Shown here: one piece after another, positions 4,295-5,357 of the stretch
Position numbering within the stretch: position 1 is the first letter of the stretch
Layout: the number at the start of each line of letters is the position of its first letter
Assembly: GCA_003486675.1 (NCBI GenBank)
Contig: DNGG01000683.1
Location: forward strand, 1 to 5,357
Origin: Cyanobacteria bacterium UBA11372
Lineage (GTDB): Bacteria; Cyanobacteriota; Cyanobacteriia; Cyanobacteriales; Aerosakkonemataceae
Direction of reading: 5' to 3'
Length of the DNA: 5,357 nt
Program-made: the position numbers and the translations under genes
Notes under the pieces: generated by a model
The model's database searches: none
Told to the model about the DNA's origin: nothing
Seen by the model: only the letters and a program-made list of their open reading frames with translations

Positions 4295-5357
4295 TTATTT
4301 TTCACCCTTATGGGTATCTGTCAAGTTTATTAGCGCTTCAAACTCGAAGTTTTGAGTTAAATTAGTCAGCGTATTCGCTAAAAATTGGCAATCCGAAGGG
4401 ATTTGGTCGATCAGCTCCAGCATTAAATCAAAATCGCCTTCAATTGTAGCTTGGTAGAAAGATGTCAACCAATCATCTGGTAAAACGGCAAGATCTTCCC
4501 TTGTCAAAGCCAGCACCTCATTTTTAGTTGAATCTTGCTTAGAAATCGGTTCTTCATCAACAAATGGCACTCCAATATATTTGTTCATTGCCTCAAAAAT
4601 ATCGTTTGGTCGAAAAGGTTTTATCAGATAATCATCACAACCACTTTCTATAGCGATCGCTCGCTCATTTTCTGAACTAATAGCCGTCAAAGCAACGATC
4701 GCAGTAGCTTTTGAATCCTTCCCAGTTCCCGATTGATTATTTTCCCTGTTTCTGATTTCTTTGGTGGCTGCATAGCCATCCATTACAGGCATTCGCAAAT
4801 CCATCCAAATTAAGTGGGGTTGCCAACTTTCCCAAACTTCTATTGCTTCAATCCCGTTGCTAGCTTCCCGAATATCAAAGCCAAACTCAGAAAGCAATTC
4901 AAACAGCAATCGCCGATTTTCTGGCAAATCATCCACAATCAATATTCGATAATTTTCTTGATTATGCTCGAGGGTAAACCCGGGACGATGAAACTGTTTT
5001 TCATCTAGATTTTTAGCTTCACACACATTAACTTTTATTTCAAAATTGAAGGTGCTTCCCTTGCCAATTTGGGAACTTACAGTTATTTTACCGCCCATTA
5101 ATTCCACAAACTTTTTGCTAATTACTAAACCTAAGCCGGTTCCCTCTTGAGCTTGTTTGCCGCTTTGGGTTTGCACAAAAGGCTGAAAAATTGTTTCTAA
5201 TTCATCGGCAGCAATCCCGCAACCTGTGTCAGCAATTTCAAACTGTAATCGGTAATGTCGTTCCCAGGCAGAGCCAGGGAACGAGGGGTTCCCAGGCAGA
5301 GCCAGGGAAATGGCGTTCCCAGGCAGAGCCTGGGAAATGGCGTTCCCAGGCAGAGCC
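4295..5357 (-). CDS. Hybrid histidine kinase, C-terminal part (5' end beyond window)
   Basis: The frame is open from the window edge to TAA at 4297-4295, so this is a partial gene of at least 353 codons. From the N-terminal side it shows a repeat-encoded stretch (codons to about 5258), then the end of a GHKL ATPase domain: G1 box FEIADTGCGI, F-box IFQPF, G2 GTGLGLVISKKFVELMGG. A receiver domain follows, with its acidic pair at VDDLPENRR, phospho-acceptor Asp in WMDLRMPVMDGY (codon 4801-4799), Thr in ALTA (4687-4685) and Lys in LIKPF (4621-4619). The last 70 residues (LPDDWLTSFYQAT...QIPSDCQFLANTL) resemble the helical tail common on cyanobacterial hybrid kinases and lack an Hpt-type histidine motif. 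Sensor and phospho-acceptor helix are outside the window. A GTG at 5176 can look like a start but lies between the F- and G2 boxes. The partner kinase follows after 26 bp. Confidence 0.9.
   Translation of the reverse strand, partial: ALPGNAISQALPGNAISLALPGNPSFPGSAWERHYRLQFEIADTGCGIAADELETIFQPFVQTQSGKQAQEGTGLGLVISKKFVELMGGKITVSSQIGKGSTFNFEIKVNVCEAKNLDEKQFHRPGFTLEHNQENYRILIVDDLPENRRLLFELLSEFGFDIREASNGIEAIEVWESWQPHLIWMDLRMPVMDGYAATKEIRNRENNQSGTGKDSKATAIVALTAISSENERAIAIESGCDDYLIKPFRPNDIFEAMNKYIGVPFVDEEPISKQDSTKNEVLALTREDLAVLPDDWLTSFYQATIEGDFDLMLELIDQIPSDCQFLANTLTNLTQNFEFEALINLTDTHKGEK
5261..5357. repeat. Tandem palindromic repeats inside the hybrid kinase gene, truncated by window edge
   Basis: Four copies of a 21-bp palindromic core begin at 5261, 5289, 5316 and 5343; the last is cut by the window end. 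Arms are TTCCCAGGC and GCCTGGGAA around AGA. The third copy is perfect and the first two carry GCCAGGGAA. Spacers are CGAGGGG (7 bp), then ATGGCG (6 bp) twice, so the periods are 28, 27 and 27 bp. On the coding strand, copies 2-4 are read as ALPGN-type 9-residue units. Copy 1, shifted by one base, is read as FPGSAWER. The arms match those of the repeats at 2973-3049; only the loops differ. Confidence 0.88.

Larger units (their letters stand above)
359..4660. repeat. Nine HIP1 octamers (GCGATCGC)
   Basis: Copies start at 359, 1027, 1225, 1250, 2570, 2594, 3094, 3824 and 4653. The coordinates given cover the first to the last. Eight are in coding DNA and one lies between psbM and the ferredoxin gene. 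An 8-mer would be expected by chance less than once in this length. HIP1 over-representation is a known cyanobacterial genome signature and is used here as evidence of origin. Confidence 0.9.

Noticed and set aside
5258..5357. Regularly spaced repeats that could suggest a CRISPR array
   Set aside because: The repeats are self-palindromic, spacers are only 6-7 bp and nearly identical, and the whole array is inside an open kinase frame.

Overview
The window is cyanobacterial DNA. The smallest gene encodes PsbM, a photosystem II subunit found only in oxygenic phototrophs. The octamer GCGATCGC (HIP1), typical of cyanobacteria, occurs nine times in 5.4 kb. Histidine kinases of the type that abounds in filamentous cyanobacteria and palindromic repeats of the CTCGTTCCCAGG...CCTGGGAACGAG type fit an oscillatorian or nostocalean genome, but the exact taxon is inference.

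Every protein gene I can support lies on the minus strand, so reading order is right to left. At the right edge (5357 to 4295) is the 3' part of a hybrid histidine kinase: the end of its ATPase domain, a receiver domain and a short C-terminal tail. After 26 bp comes a second signalling protein (4268-2739) with the layout receiver, coiled coil, histidine kinase. The pair looks like a phosphorelay operon. Next are a TolC-family outer-membrane efflux protein (2643-946), a small [2Fe-2S] ferredoxin (728-432) and psbM (303-190). A strong bidirectional terminator at 126-177 closes the psbM side. Positions 1-125 hold the 3' end of an unidentified plus-strand transcript converging on it. Gaps between genes are 26, 95, 217 and 128 bp. 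None exceeds 300 bp.

The most striking structure is in the two kinase genes. Both carry copies of one palindromic repeat family (arms TTCCCAGG / CCTGGGAA) inside the coding region, just before the ATPase G1 box. In the downstream kinase two 48-bp copies add about 40 in-frame residues. In the upstream kinase at least four tandem copies run to the window edge. The downstream kinase also lacks the canonical phospho-accepting histidine: the usual H-E-I-N-N-P reads Q-E-I-N-H-P. It may therefore be a pseudokinase, or one with a shifted acceptor, kept beside a partner.

Smaller signals are a 16-bp interrupted hairpin between the ferredoxin gene and psbM, a GAC-led 8/9-mer tandem repeat downstream of the efflux gene, and a 24-bp duplication carrying HIP1 sites just behind the efflux protein's signal peptide. 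Apart from the kinase pair, the genes show no evident shared pathway.
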